Part shown: positions 49,228-57,111 of the stretch, piece after piece | How the letters are laid out: every line of letters starts with the position of its first letter | Numbering within the stretch: the stretch's first letter is position 1 | Assembly (NCBI GenBank): GCA_031424145.1 | Contig: JANPGV010000221.1 | Span: forward strand, 1-58,451 | DNA length: 58,451 nt | DNA from: JAENVT01 sp031424145 | Lineage (GTDB): Bacteria; Actinomycetota; Acidimicrobiia; Acidimicrobiales; Ilumatobacteraceae | Direction of reading: 5' to 3' | Made by a program: the position numbers and the translations under genes | Notes under the pieces: model-generated | Seen by the model: the letters and a program-made list of their open reading frames with translations, nothing else | Told to the model about the DNA's origin: nothing | The model's database searches: none

Positions 49228-50448
49228 ATGGCCAGCGCGCTGCGCGACGACAAGCGGTTCGTGCGCTGGGCAATTGCCGATGGCATCTCGGTCACGGGTA
49301 CGGCGATCAGCAATGTGGTGCTGCCACTTGTCGTGTACGAGGAAACTGGCTCGTCGGCTGCGACGGGCGGCCTGTTCGCGCTGCGTGTGATTCCCTACAT
49401 CCTGTTCGGCGCGATCGCCGGTCCCGTGGCCGACAGAAGGAACCGTCGCCGGCTCATCCTCGGCGGCCACATCATCGAGGGTCTGCTGGGAGCCACGATC
49501 CCGATTGCAGCACTCATGGGAGGTCTCACCGTCGCCCAGGTGTACATCGTCGGCCTCTTGTCGGCAACGGCCTTCGTGTTCTCTGACGCTGCGGTCTTCG
49601 GCGCGGTGCCAGCGCTGGTGGGCACGGATCGGCTGGCGGCGGCCAACGGTTTCCTCGGCTCCATGATCTCCGGCGCCGAGATCGTCGGTCCGGCGATTGG
49701 TGGCGTCCTCGCGGCAACGATCGGCGCGACGAACGCGGTGTGGTTCGACTCGGCCAGCTTCTTCGTTGCGGCAGCGATCCAGGGCTCGATCCGCTCGACC
49801 TTCCGCGTCGGTGAACCTCCGAGCGGAAGATTGCAAGTGCGCGCTCAGATCAAACGCGCCTTGCAGTTCGTGCGCGGCAACCGCAGTGTGGCGACGTTGC
49901 TCTTCACCGGCTTCGGCAACTCTGTCGGCTTCGGGGCTGTTGTCGGTCTGCTCGTTCCGTACGCAGTGGAACAACTCTCGCTGCCGGAGGGGAACTTTCG
50001 TGTCGGGATCCTGTACAGCGCGTACGGAGCCGGCGCACTGGTTTCCGGCCTGCTGTTCGCGCGCGTCTTCTCCACCCGACGCGTTCGCTGGATCACACCC
50101 ATCTCCATCGGTTCGTCGTCCGCGATCGCTGTGGGTCTGGTGGTCAGTACGAATTGGAGGCTCTCCGGATTGCTCCTTCTGTTGTTCTCGTGGTCGGTCA
50201 CGACGACCATCACCACCGGCATCACGTACCGTCAGTTGGCCGCCCCCGATGATCTGCGCTCGAGCGTCAACGTGTTCGGCCGGATGATCTCATGGGGTGG
50301 TCAGCCATTCGGTGCCGGTGCCGGCGCGCTGATCTCGGCCCTGCTCGATGTGCGCGCCGCGTACGTGTTCACGGTCGTCGTCACCGCCATCAGCGCCACC
50401 ATGGCATACGTCTTCCTCCGTCCTGGAACGGAGATCGCCGGGACGTGA
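49228..50448 (+). CDS. MFS transporter (MFS_3/EntS-like)
   Basis: 406 residues with 12 predicted transmembrane helices. The start region FVRWAIADGISVTGTAISNVVLPLVVYEETGSSAATGG and the loop 2-3 motif GPVADRRNRRRLILGG are typical of the major facilitator group that includes EntS and macrolide exporters. It probably exports a small hydrophobic compound or siderophore. The ATG at 49228 has no strong ribosome site. The gene stands alone between the 99-residue protein gene and the large surface protein gene. Confidence 0.9.
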   Translation: MASALRDDKRFVRWAIADGISVTGTAISNVVLPLVVYEETGSSAATGGLFALRVIPYILFGAIAGPVADRRNRRRLILGGHIIEGLLGATIPIAALMGGLTVAQVYIVGLLSATAFVFSDAAVFGAVPALVGTDRLAAANGFLGSMISGAEIVGPAIGGVLAATIGATNAVWFDSASFFVAAAIQGSIRSTFRVGEPPSGRLQVRAQIKRALQFVRGNRSVATLLFTGFGNSVGFGAVVGLLVPYAVEQLSLPEGNFRVGILYSAYGAGALVSGLLFARVFSTRRVRWITPISIGSSSAIAVGLVVSTNWRLSGLLLLLFSWSVTTTITTGITYRQLAAPDDLRSSVNVFGRMISWGGQPFGAGAGALISALLDVRAAYVFTVVVTAISATMAYVFLRPGTEIAGT

Positions 50449-50512
50449 TGGGCGTGACCCTTCATCACCTGATCGGCGTCACCGAATCGGCGTGCAGAGT
50501 CTTTCGACCCTA

Positions 50513-50550
50513 TGGACCGGAGGACTTCCTCCCCTGCCCAGGACGGTCCA
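50513..50550 (+). other. Predicted structured leader/3' element (three-way junction)
   Basis: In the 186 bases between the MFS and surface-protein genes, TGGACCG (50513-50519) pairs with CGGTCCA (50544-50550). They enclose GGAGGA-CT-TCCTCC-like and CCTG-CC-CAGG hairpins. It could be an MFS terminator or an RNA element in the leader of the surface protein. No riboswitch family is recognised, and nothing else is seen in the gap. Confidence 0.4.
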
Positions 50551-50634
50551 ACGGCCCTGTGTGCCTGACTCTGGTTGGCCGAAAGCATTCTTACCACATT
50601 GCGTGGCTGATCAACCACAGGACGGGACCATTCA

Positions 50635-53600
50635 ATGAGCGCTATCGACCGGGCCGAGGCAAGCGTCAAACCCCCCCAGGAAGTCACGCCGAACGGCGAA
50701 CTCGCTCGTTCGAAGCGTTGGACTGCATTGATCGGCCTCATCGCGATGACCGGCGCTGTAACCGCCGGCGGAGTTGTTGTGGAAAACACGCCCGTGTCCG
50801 CGACTCCGCCGGTGGTTGCAACCGTTGACCTGGGCCTCGCGTCGACGTTCGCGGTGCTGACCATCGCCGCCGTTGGCAACACGGCCTCGGGCCCGGTGAC
50901 GAAATTGAACGGCGACCTCGGCGCTGGCGGAGCGATCACGGGGTTCCCACCGGGGCTTTACACAGGAGCGCTGTACTCCGGAACCGCGGCCAACCCCGCC
51001 CTAGCTGACCTTGCCCTGGCTTACTCAGATGCCAAGGGGCGCTCTGGTGGTGCCGCCCTCGCCCCTGATCTCATCGGAGTCACCGTCACTCCAGGCGTCT
51101 ACAAGAGCACCGTCGCTGTCGCCAACACCGGAACGTTCACCATCGATGCCCAGAACAACGCGAATGCAGTCTTCATCTTCCAGATCGGTGCGGCGCTCAG
51201 CGCCGCCGCCAGCAGCCACATGGTCCTCGTCAACGGAGCGAAGGCATCGAACGTGTTCTGGCAGGTCAACGGTGCAACAACCGTCGGCGCAACTTCGAAC
51301 TTCGTAGGGACGATCATGGCGCTGGATGCGATCGGCATCGGTGCCGGATCGGTCGTCAACGGCCGCGCCCTCGCCCAAACGGGTGCGATCGCGCTCAACA
51401 GCAACGAGTTCTACTCAGCCCCGCCCACGGTGACCATCGACGGCGGCGCAACCGCGGTGACGACCCACACCAGTCCGACAATCACGGGCACCACCAACAT
51501 GCGCTCACCCTCGACGGTGAGTGTCACGATCCATGGCGAAGTGTTGACAGCCACGCCACTCAGCAATGGGACTTGGTCGGCGACACCGGCGGGTCTGCTC
51601 GGCAACGCCACGTACCCCATCACGGCGTCGGTCGTCGACGGGGCCGCGAACACCGGTACCGCCTCGCAGAGCCTGACCGTCGACACCGTGCCGCCGGTCG
51701 TCACGATCGCCGGCGGCACTCCGCTGCCGACCAACGACCCGAGCCCGACGATCTCGGGTACGACTGACATCGCTCCAGGACAACTCGTGTACCTCAACAT
51801 CGTCAGAAGCTCACCCTCCACCACGATCACAGCGACCGCCGTCGTGCAGTCGGACTACTCGTGGAACAGCACCCCGAACGGGTTCAGCTCCGGCACGTGG
51901 ACAGTGACAGCGACGGTCACCGACCCGGCCGGGAACACGGGGACGGACACTCAGTCGTTGGTCATCAACACGGTCGGCCCGGTCGCGACCATCACAGGTG
52001 GCGCCACTGTGCTGACGAACAATTCACGACCTTCGATCGCGGGAACCGCGACCGGCGCCACATCGGTGGTCGTGGCCATCGACGGTCAGAACCTTCCCGG
52101 CCTCGTCCAATCTGGCAACAACTGGTCGGTCGCGTACCCAGTCGCTCTCCCAGCACTGACCAACGGGATCCACCACATCTCCATGACGGCGACGGATAGC
52201 GCATCGAACGTCGCCACCGATTCGCAAACCCTCACGGTCGACACGATCCTGCCGGCCGTCACGATCAATCCAGGCATGACCGACGTGAGCAACGATCCCA
52301 CCCCGACCATCTCCGGGACCACTGACGTCGCCCCGGGAGCCGGAGTCAACGTCTCGGTCACGATCGGGGGCCAGGCGCCGACCCTTGCACTCGTGCAGAG
52401 CAATGGCACCTGGAACACCACAGCGGCGACGTCCGTGCCTGCTGGCGACGTGACAGTGACAGCAACGGTCTCCGATCCGGCCGGCAACGTCGGCAGCGCG
52501 AGCCAGACGTTGACCATCGACCTGACGGCACCCGTTGTGACCATCACTGGTGGTGCATCGAATTCCAGTGCCGACGCCACGCCCACGATCTCCGGCACTT
52601 CTGTCGGCGCTGCTGCCGGATCGTCCGTCAGTGTCACGTTCGCCGGTCAGACCTTGACTTCGACGACCGCGGTGAACGGGGCCTGGAGCGTGACTGCGGC
52701 GATCGTCGCCAACGGCAGCTACCCGGTCAACGCATATGTCGTCGATGCCGCCGGCAACACCGGCAGCGCCAGTCAATCGCTCACGATCAATGCGGTCATC
52801 CCGGTCGTCACCATTTCCGGCGGGCTCGCCATGTCGACGAGTGACTCCACACCGACCATCGGAGGCTCCACCACTGCTCTCGCCGGCTCGGTGGTCACCG
52901 TCACGATCGCCGGTCAGACGCTTGTCGCGGTCGTACAACCCGGCGGGTCATGGAACGTCACTGCAGCGACTCTCGCCAACGGCACGGTTGCGGTCAACGC
53001 AGCCGTCGTCGACATCAATGGCAACACCGGCTCGGCCACTCAAAACCTGACCATCGCATCTGTGGTGTCGGCCGCTCCCACGGTCATCTCGATCATCGGC
53101 GGCGCATCGAGGTCGACGAACGATGCAACACCGATGATCGCGGGAACCACCGATGCCAACGATGGCAGGGAGATCACCGTCACGGTCGGCACACAGACGC
53201 TGACGGCGTCAGCATTTTTTGGAACATGGTCCGTGGTCGCGGCGCATCTCGCTGACGGCATCTACGTCGTGAATGCGACGGCCAGTGCTATCGGTGGAAC
53301 TCCCGGTGCGGCATCCCAAAGCATCACGATCGACACGGTTGCACCAGTCGTCGTGCCAACAGGCGGCTCAATCGTCGTAACGAACGACTCCACACCGCCG
53401 ATCACAGGCACGGGCGCAACCCCCGGCTCCACGGTCACTGTGACCGTCGGCGGTCAAACCTTGACCACGACCGCCGGCGCCGACGGAACTTGGTCGGTCA
53501 CACCGACCGCGCTGCTACCTGGCACGTACACAGTAGGCATCACCATCACCGACCCTGCCGGAAACCTTGGCATCGGCACGCAAGCACTCACCGTCACCGC

Positions 53601-54783
53601 AACAGCAACACCCGTACCGTCACCAACGGAATTCATATCGGTCGGCCCGAAGCGCGTGTTCGACACCCGAGCCGGGCAGAGCCCCAACGCGATACGGTCC
53701 GTCGCCAAGCAGCAGGTGGGCGGAGCGTACGAGTTGCAGGTGCAGTTGACCGACCTCGCTGGATTCGTCCCGGTGGACGGAGTCGGGGCCGTATCGCTGA
53801 ACGTCACGTCAACAGGCGCTACAGCCGCTGGCTTCATCACGGTGTACGCATGCGGAACTCGTGAACTGGTCTCGAGTGTCAACTTCCCGGCATTGCGAAC
53901 TGTCGCCAACGCGGTCGTTGCTCCCGTGTCGGCGAACGGAATGGTGTGCTTCTACGCGAACACTCCCACCGACATCGTGGTCGACGTCAATGGCTGGTTC
54001 GCGACGGGGAGGGTGTTCACCGCGGTCGGCCCGAAGCGGGTGTTCGACACGCGTTCAGGTCAGAGCCCCGACGCGTTGCGATCGATCGTCAAGACGCAGA
54101 TCCCTGCCGGCGGCACGATCGAGGTGCGCCTCACCGATCTCCCCGGATTTGTCCCGGCCGACGGCGTCGGCTCCGTGTCATTGAACGTGGTCGTCGCCAA
54201 TCCCGCGGCAGCAGGATTCATCACCGTGAACTCGTGTGGCGAACGGGCCCTCGTTTCAAGCGTCAACTTTGTCGGCGGTCAGACGGTCGCCAACGCGGTC
54301 TTCGCCCCGGTCTCCGCCACTGGCACCGTTTGCTTCTTCTCATCGGCGGCCACCGATCTCGTGGTCGACATCAACGGCTGGCTGAAAACGGGTTCCGGCT
54401 TCAGCGCCATCGGACCCGCCCGGGTACTCGACACTCGAGCCGGCCAGAGCCCGGATGCGCTTCGCTTCGTAACGAAGGCAAAGATCGGCGGCGGCAACGT
54501 TCTCGAGGTGAAGGTCACCGATCTCGTCGGTTTTGTCCCGGCGACCGGCGTGAATGCGGTCTCGCTGAACGTGACGGCGACGAATCCCGACGCTGACGGA
54601 TTCATCACCGTGTTCTCGTGCGGGGCGATGGTAGAGGTGTCGAGCCTGAACTTCTCCGCCGGCACGACGGTCGCCAACGCAGTCCTCGCCCCGGTATCGC
54701 CCACAGGAACGATCTGCCTCTACAGCAACGTCCCGACCGACGTGGTCGTCGACATCAACGGCTGGATCGCCAACGCCGCCTAG
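50635..54783 (+). CDS. Giant surface protein: DUF3494 ice-binding domain, 8 Ig-like repeats, 3 C-terminal repeats
   Basis: 1382 residues. A long N-terminus with a hydrophobic segment (about 31-49, ALIGLIAMTGAVTAGGVVV) acts as a signal sequence or anchor. Residues about 62-262 are a DUF3494 ice-binding-like domain: VDLGLASTFAVLTIAAVGNT, LNGDLGAGGAITGFPPG, LTPGVYK-type and NAVFIFQIGAALSAAASSHMVLVNGAKASNVFWQV. Residues 265-998 are eight Ig-like repeats of about 92 residues (TITGG...TPTISGTT...G.W...A.DAAGNTG.ASQ.LTID). Residues 998-1382 are three 127-residue repeats (GPKRVFDTRAGQSP...SLNVT...DVNGW), each with two Cys. There is no LPxTG motif. Roles could be ice binding, adhesion or substrate attachment. 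The base composition is lower in GC and Thr/Ala-rich, as usual for such proteins. Confidence 0.9.
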   Translation: MSAIDRAEASVKPPQEVTPNGELARSKRWTALIGLIAMTGAVTAGGVVVENTPVSATPPVVATVDLGLASTFAVLTIAAVGNTASGPVTKLNGDLGAGGAITGFPPGLYTGALYSGTAANPALADLALAYSDAKGRSGGAALAPDLIGVTVTPGVYKSTVAVANTGTFTIDAQNNANAVFIFQIGAALSAAASSHMVLVNGAKASNVFWQVNGATTVGATSNFVGTIMALDAIGIGAGSVVNGRALAQTGAIALNSNEFYSAPPTVTIDGGATAVTTHTSPTITGTTNMRSPSTVSVTIHGEVLTATPLSNGTWSATPAGLLGNATYPITASVVDGAANTGTASQSLTVDTVPPVVTIAGGTPLPTNDPSPTISGTTDIAPGQLVYLNIVRSSPSTTITATAVVQSDYSWNSTPNGFSSGTWTVTATVTDPAGNTGTDTQSLVINTVGPVATITGGATVLTNNSRPSIAGTATGATSVVVAIDGQNLPGLVQSGNNWSVAYPVALPALTNGIHHISMTATDSASNVATDSQTLTVDTILPAVTINPGMTDVSNDPTPTISGTTDVAPGAGVNVSVTIGGQAPTLALVQSNGTWNTTAATSVPAGDVTVTATVSDPAGNVGSASQTLTIDLTAPVVTITGGASNSSADATPTISGTSVGAAAGSSVSVTFAGQTLTSTTAVNGAWSVTAAIVANGSYPVNAYVVDAAGNTGSASQSLTINAVIPVVTISGGLAMSTSDSTPTIGGSTTALAGSVVTVTIAGQTLVAVVQPGGSWNVTAATLANGTVAVNAAVVDINGNTGSATQNLTIASVVSAAPTVISIIGGASRSTNDATPMIAGTTDANDGREITVTVGTQTLTASAFFGTWSVVAAHLADGIYVVNATASAIGGTPGAASQSITIDTVAPVVVPTGGSIVVTNDSTPPITGTGATPGSTVTVTVGGQTLTTTAGADGTWSVTPTALLPGTYTVGITITDPAGNLGIGTQALTVTATATPVPSPTEFISVGPKRVFDTRAGQSPNAIRSVAKQQVGGAYELQVQLTDLAGFVPVDGVGAVSLNVTSTGATAAGFITVYACGTRELVSSVNFPALRTVANAVVAPVSANGMVCFYANTPTDIVVDVNGWFATGRVFTAVGPKRVFDTRSGQSPDALRSIVKTQIPAGGTIEVRLTDLPGFVPADGVGSVSLNVVVANPAAAGFITVNSCGERALVSSVNFVGGQTVANAVFAPVSATGTVCFFSSAATDLVVDINGWLKTGSGFSAIGPARVLDTRAGQSPDALRFVTKAKIGGGNVLEVKVTDLVGFVPATGVNAVSLNVTATNPDADGFITVFSCGAMVEVSSLNFSAGTTVANAVLAPVSPTGTICLYSNVPTDVVVDINGWIANAA
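51429..53625 (+). repeat. Eight tandem Ig-like repeat units (~275 bp each)
   Basis: Successive units begin with (V/T)VTI.GG and end with (A)SQSLTIDT.P, about 92 residues each. They are divergent at the protein level (roughly 35-50% alike by eye), so they are old duplications rather than a recent expansion. DNA identity is low, which makes recombination between units unlikely. Confidence 0.85.
53629..54780 (+). repeat. Three tandem 381-bp C-terminal repeats
   Basis: Three 127-residue units, starting near residues 998, 1126 and 1254. Each has GP.RV.DTR.GQSP.A.R, LTDL.GFVP..GV.AVSLNVT, GFITV..CG, VANAV.APVS..G..C and TD.VVDINGW. Each has two conserved Cys, likely a disulfide. Similar units end many large proteins of Acidimicrobiia, as far as I recall. 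Confidence 0.85.
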
Positions 54784-55367
54784 CGGTCACCTCTTGGGTC
54801 GAGAGCTCTACGCAGTTCGTCGGGCTCTCGACCCAACTCGCGCAGCATCCTGTTCGACATCGCGTCGTCGACGTCGAGCATGCCGAGCATCAAAGCAGTC
54901 GGGTCGATCAGTTGACTGCCCCGACGGTCCGCATTACGCCGAGCTCGTTCGAATGATTGCTTGAGTCGTGGGCAGACGCCCATCGCACCCAAGAGAATCG
55001 ACTTGCACCGTCGTTTTGATCGCCGGCGCCGACGCCACGGTTCGTGAATCCTCCGACGGCCGAGGCGATGGAGCACGTCGTCGCCGAACGTTTGGCGGAC
55101 AGCGGAGCGAACGTCACCGAGATCGACGCCGAGGGTGCCCAGCAACTCGGCATCACGTGGCGCCACGGGTCCGATGTCGGCGACCAGGTGTCGCTCGAGG
55201 ACTTCCGCGTCGGGGAGGAGCTCCGTCCCGACCGCCGGGAGAAGTTCTCGGTGCCGAGCAAGAGCGACCAGCAGGTGCTCGGTGCCAAGATGGCTGTGAC
55301 CGAGGCTTCGGGACTCCTCCAGCGCGGTATCGACGACGAGTTGTGCGTTCGGGTCGAAACGATCGAA
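54780..55367 (-). CDS. Clp N-terminal domain protein (no ATPase domain)
   Basis: 195 residues with two Clp_N-type repeats. The first (about 1-75: FDRFDPNAQLVVDTALEESRSLGHSHLGTEHLLVALAR) is canonical, and the second (about 130-190: CPRLKQSFERARRNADRRGSQLIDPTALMLGML) also fits. Between them is an Arg-rich linker. ClpC/ClpA use this domain to bind substrates and adaptors, but no AAA module follows. It may act as a substrate trap or ClpC regulator. Start: GTG 55367, 5 bases after GGAGG. The HTH gene ends 5 bases before. The stop overlaps the stop of the surface protein (CTAG). Confidence 0.88.
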   Translation of the reverse strand, partial: FDRFDPNAQLVVDTALEESRSLGHSHLGTEHLLVALARHRELLPAVGTELLPDAEVLERHLVADIGPVAPRDAELLGTLGVDLGDVRSAVRQTFGDDVLHRLGRRRIHEPWRRRRRSKRRCKSILLGAMGVCPRLKQSFERARRNADRRGSQLIDPTALMLGMLDVDDAMSNRMLRELGREPDELRRALDPRGDR

Positions 55368-55372
55368 CACCC

Positions 55373-55600
55373 TTACCTCCTCAGGCGGCGACGCACGTGA
55401 TGCTTCTTGTGCACCGATTGTCTTGTGATTCCAAGGGAGGCAGCGATCGCCTGCCATGACCACCCGAGGGAGCGTGCGTTGTCGACATGCAGCTCCTCGA
55501 GCTCTTCGACGAGCTGTCGAAGACTGGCGACTGCGGCAAGCCCGACGGCCGGGTCGCGGCTCGCAACGGCTCCATCGAGACCGGAGAGCAACTGCACCAC
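55373..55600 (-). CDS. Small helix-turn-helix regulator paired with the ClpN protein
   Basis: 75 residues. The N-terminal helix region (SGLDGAVASRDPAVGLAAVASLRQLVEELEELHVDNARSLG) precedes a helix-turn-helix WSWQAIAASLGITRQSVHKKHHVRRRLRR, with a very basic tail. It starts at GTG 55600 (a second GTG follows). The predicted promoter ends right at this codon, giving a leaderless mRNA. Two palindromes of the form TGTCA-N8-TGACA cover that promoter, so autoregulation is likely. The downstream ClpN gene is in the same transcript. Confidence 0.8.
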   Translation of the reverse strand: MVQLLSGLDGAVASRDPAVGLAAVASLRQLVEELEELHVDNARSLGWSWQAIAASLGITRQSVHKKHHVRRRLRR

Positions 55601-55647
55601 GGTGTCAGCCTAGGCTGACACCTTCAACCTGTCAACCGCGACTGACA
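55601..55647 (-). promoter_or_regulatory. Leaderless promoter covered by two TGTCA-N8-TGACA operators
   Basis: Operator 1 is a 22-bp perfect palindrome at 55601-55622 whose core is TGTCA-N8-TGACA (55603-55620). Operator 2, TGTCA-N8-TGACA, is at 55630-55647, 27 bp away centre to centre. On the minus strand, TTGACA (-35, complement of 55630-55635), 17 bases, TAGGCT (-10, complement of 55607-55612) would start transcription at or next to GTG 55600. Each operator covers one promoter element. Confidence 0.8.
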
Positions 55648-56216
55648 GCCACGAGCGGCCGCAAGGATGTGAGACTGAGCCGCCTGGCGAGACGCGTCAG
55701 CACGGGCACCACGACGAACCGACCAGCGCCAGCGACCGCGGCACCGAGCGCCAGGCCACCAACGACGTCTGCCGGGTAATGAGCACCGACGTACACGCGC
55801 GTGAAGGCCATCGCGACCGCGAGCACAACGGCGACAACGCCCCATCTCCTGTTGGTGAGGAAGAGGCCTGCCGCGACCGCGCCAGCGACCGTTGCATGGT
55901 CGCTGGGAAACGCGAAGTCGGTGGTGCGAGCAACGAGCACGTGAACTCCCGACATCGCGTCGTACGGCCGAGCCCGGTCGATGGCGCCGCCGACGAGCTG
56001 ACCGATGCCCAACGCGACGAGAGCCGCACAGGCGGCCCACACACTGCCTGCGACGGCCAACAGATCACCATGCTGGCGAGCTTCGAGGTAGGCCGCGAGC
56101 AGCAGCACCGCAAACAGGACGATCCCGTACTTGGCATACGCGGTGAAGATCCCATGCGCCCAACCGGTGCGGTTGGCCAGCCGATTGATCCATCTGAACA
56201 GGCTGCCATCCATCAC
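55632..56216 (-). CDS. PAP2 family phosphatase (BcrC-like)
   Basis: 194 residues with five to six transmembrane helices and the PAP2 motifs: RARPY near 81-85 (the Lys of KxxxxxxRP is replaced), FPSDHATVAG near 103-112 with the catalytic His, and RVYVGAHYPADVVGG near 140-154. The PSDH form fits undecaprenyl-diphosphate phosphatases of the BcrC/PgpB type, involved in cell-wall lipid carrier recycling. It starts at GTG 56216 or ATG 56213, overlapping the previous stop. The stop lies inside operator 2 of the HTH gene. Confidence 0.88.
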   Translation of the reverse strand: MMDGSLFRWINRLANRTGWAHGIFTAYAKYGIVLFAVLLLAAYLEARQHGDLLAVAGSVWAACAALVALGIGQLVGGAIDRARPYDAMSGVHVLVARTTDFAFPSDHATVAGAVAAGLFLTNRRWGVVAVVLAVAMAFTRVYVGAHYPADVVGGLALGAAVAGAGRFVVVPVLTRLARRLSLTSLRPLVAVSRG

Positions 56217-56641
56217 TGACGCCCATCTCTTATCTCGGCACCAGGTGTGGCAACCAAAGCTGTGGCGGGGGCGAGGCGATCCAGGATTCGGCGCTCAGCG
56301 GGCCAAGCCTCGACAAGTGCCTCTGGTGGGATGCGCTTCGCGGCATACCGCAATGCCAGCGCCACCACCACGATGTCGTCGAGTGGACCAATGACGGGAA
56401 GGAACTCCGGGATCAGATCGATCGGTGACAGAACCCACAGGCCTGCGAAGGCCACGACGTACTTGACCCGCCTCGGCACGCGTGGGTCTTTGCGGAGCCG
56501 GCGCGCCGTCGTGACACACGCCGGCAGAACCGTCGCCAGGTCCTTTGCAAGGCCCGGTGGAAGCCGCCGGGCGAGAATGATCATCACCATCCACGAAACG
56601 ACCACGAAGGCCACAGCGATGATCAACCAGCGCACGAGCAT
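56213..56641 (-). CDS. DUF1232 membrane protein
   Basis: 142 residues from ATG 56641. The frame is open to 56719 but starts there with TTG inside a hairpin. One N-terminal helix (LIIAVAFVVVSWMVMIILA) is followed by the DUF1232 core VKYVVAFAGLWVLSPIDLIPEFLPVIGPLDDIVVVALALRYA near 75-115. The LSPIDLIPxFxPxxGxxDD motif is diagnostic. Function unknown; the family is often linked to membrane or stress processes. The stop overlaps the start of the PAP2 gene, so the two are coupled. Confidence 0.9.
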   Translation of the reverse strand: MLVRWLIIAVAFVVVSWMVMIILARRLPPGLAKDLATVLPACVTTARRLRKDPRVPRRVKYVVAFAGLWVLSPIDLIPEFLPVIGPLDDIVVVALALRYAAKRIPPEALVEAWPAERRILDRLAPATALVATPGAEIRDGRQ

Positions 56642-56706
56642 GTAGCTGTCGAATGTACTGGCCGAGCTTGATGCTTCGTCGGCGATTCGACCCCGACTCA
56701 CGAACT

Positions 56707-56745
56707 TTGTCGCTGCCAACGCTCTCAGCGTGTCGGCAGCGACAA
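56707..56745 (-). terminator. Strong hairpin after the His-rich gene
   Basis: An 11-bp perfect outer stem (56707-56717 with 56735-56745) with an inner ACGCT/AGCGT stem. It includes the last codons of the 56725-57111 gene and lies before the DUF1232 ATG. It should end or attenuate transcription of the DUF4331 operon. Confidence 0.65.
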
Positions 56746-57111
56746 CGTCCGGGGGTCAGGCGTAGGAGGGCGACGGGAGCGCAGGTCGATCTCGACCACG
56801 CGGCCGCCGATGATTTCGACATCGCGTGGTTGGTGGCCACCGAGGGCCGGCACGTTGTACCGACCCTCGATGAGTTCGGGGTATACGGCAACGACCACGC
56901 TGTCTTTGCCGAGACTCCTTCGCCACACGCCTGTATGTACGTCCTTCGACGGATCGCGGTTCCAAACGATCGGAACCTCGGTGCCTACCAACTCCTCGTC
57001 GAGATACACGACCAGTGCGCCGACATCGCCACCGATGTCGAACACGACCGTGCCCCCCTTCGGCGGCCGATGCTCGTGATGATGGTCGTGCGTGTGGGTG
57101 TGATCGCTCAC
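56725..57111 (-). CDS. His-rich small protein of unknown function
   Basis: 128 residues. The start MSDHTHTHDHHHEHRPPKGG has eight His in the first 14 residues, a possible metal-binding tail. Then comes a beta-rich domain (GTVVFDIGGDVGALVVYLDEELVGTEVPIV, later VVAVYPELIEGRYNVPALGG and VEIIGGRVVEIDLRS), a pattern found in uncharacterised actinobacterial proteins. The ATG overlaps the stop of the DUF4331 gene by 4 bases. The C-terminus lies within the hairpin terminator. Confidence 0.82.
   Translation of the reverse strand: MSDHTHTHDHHHEHRPPKGGTVVFDIGGDVGALVVYLDEELVGTEVPIVWNRDPSKDVHTGVWRRSLGKDSVVVAVYPELIEGRYNVPALGGHQPRDVEIIGGRVVEIDLRSRRPPTPDPRTLSLPTR

Noticed and set aside
50449..50634. Cyclic-di-GMP or other known riboswitch before the surface protein
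   Set aside because: No conserved core of a known riboswitch class could be recognised; only generic stems are present.
52024..52938. 304-residue minus-strand frame inside the surface protein
   Set aside because: Shadow of the Ig repeats; Arg/Asp/Gly-rich translation typical of the wrong frame in GC-rich DNA.
55044..55400. 118-residue plus-strand frame beginning MNPPTAEAMEHVV
   Set aside because: Antisense shadow of the ClpN gene; no ribosome site, and the ClpN reading frame has clear domain motifs.
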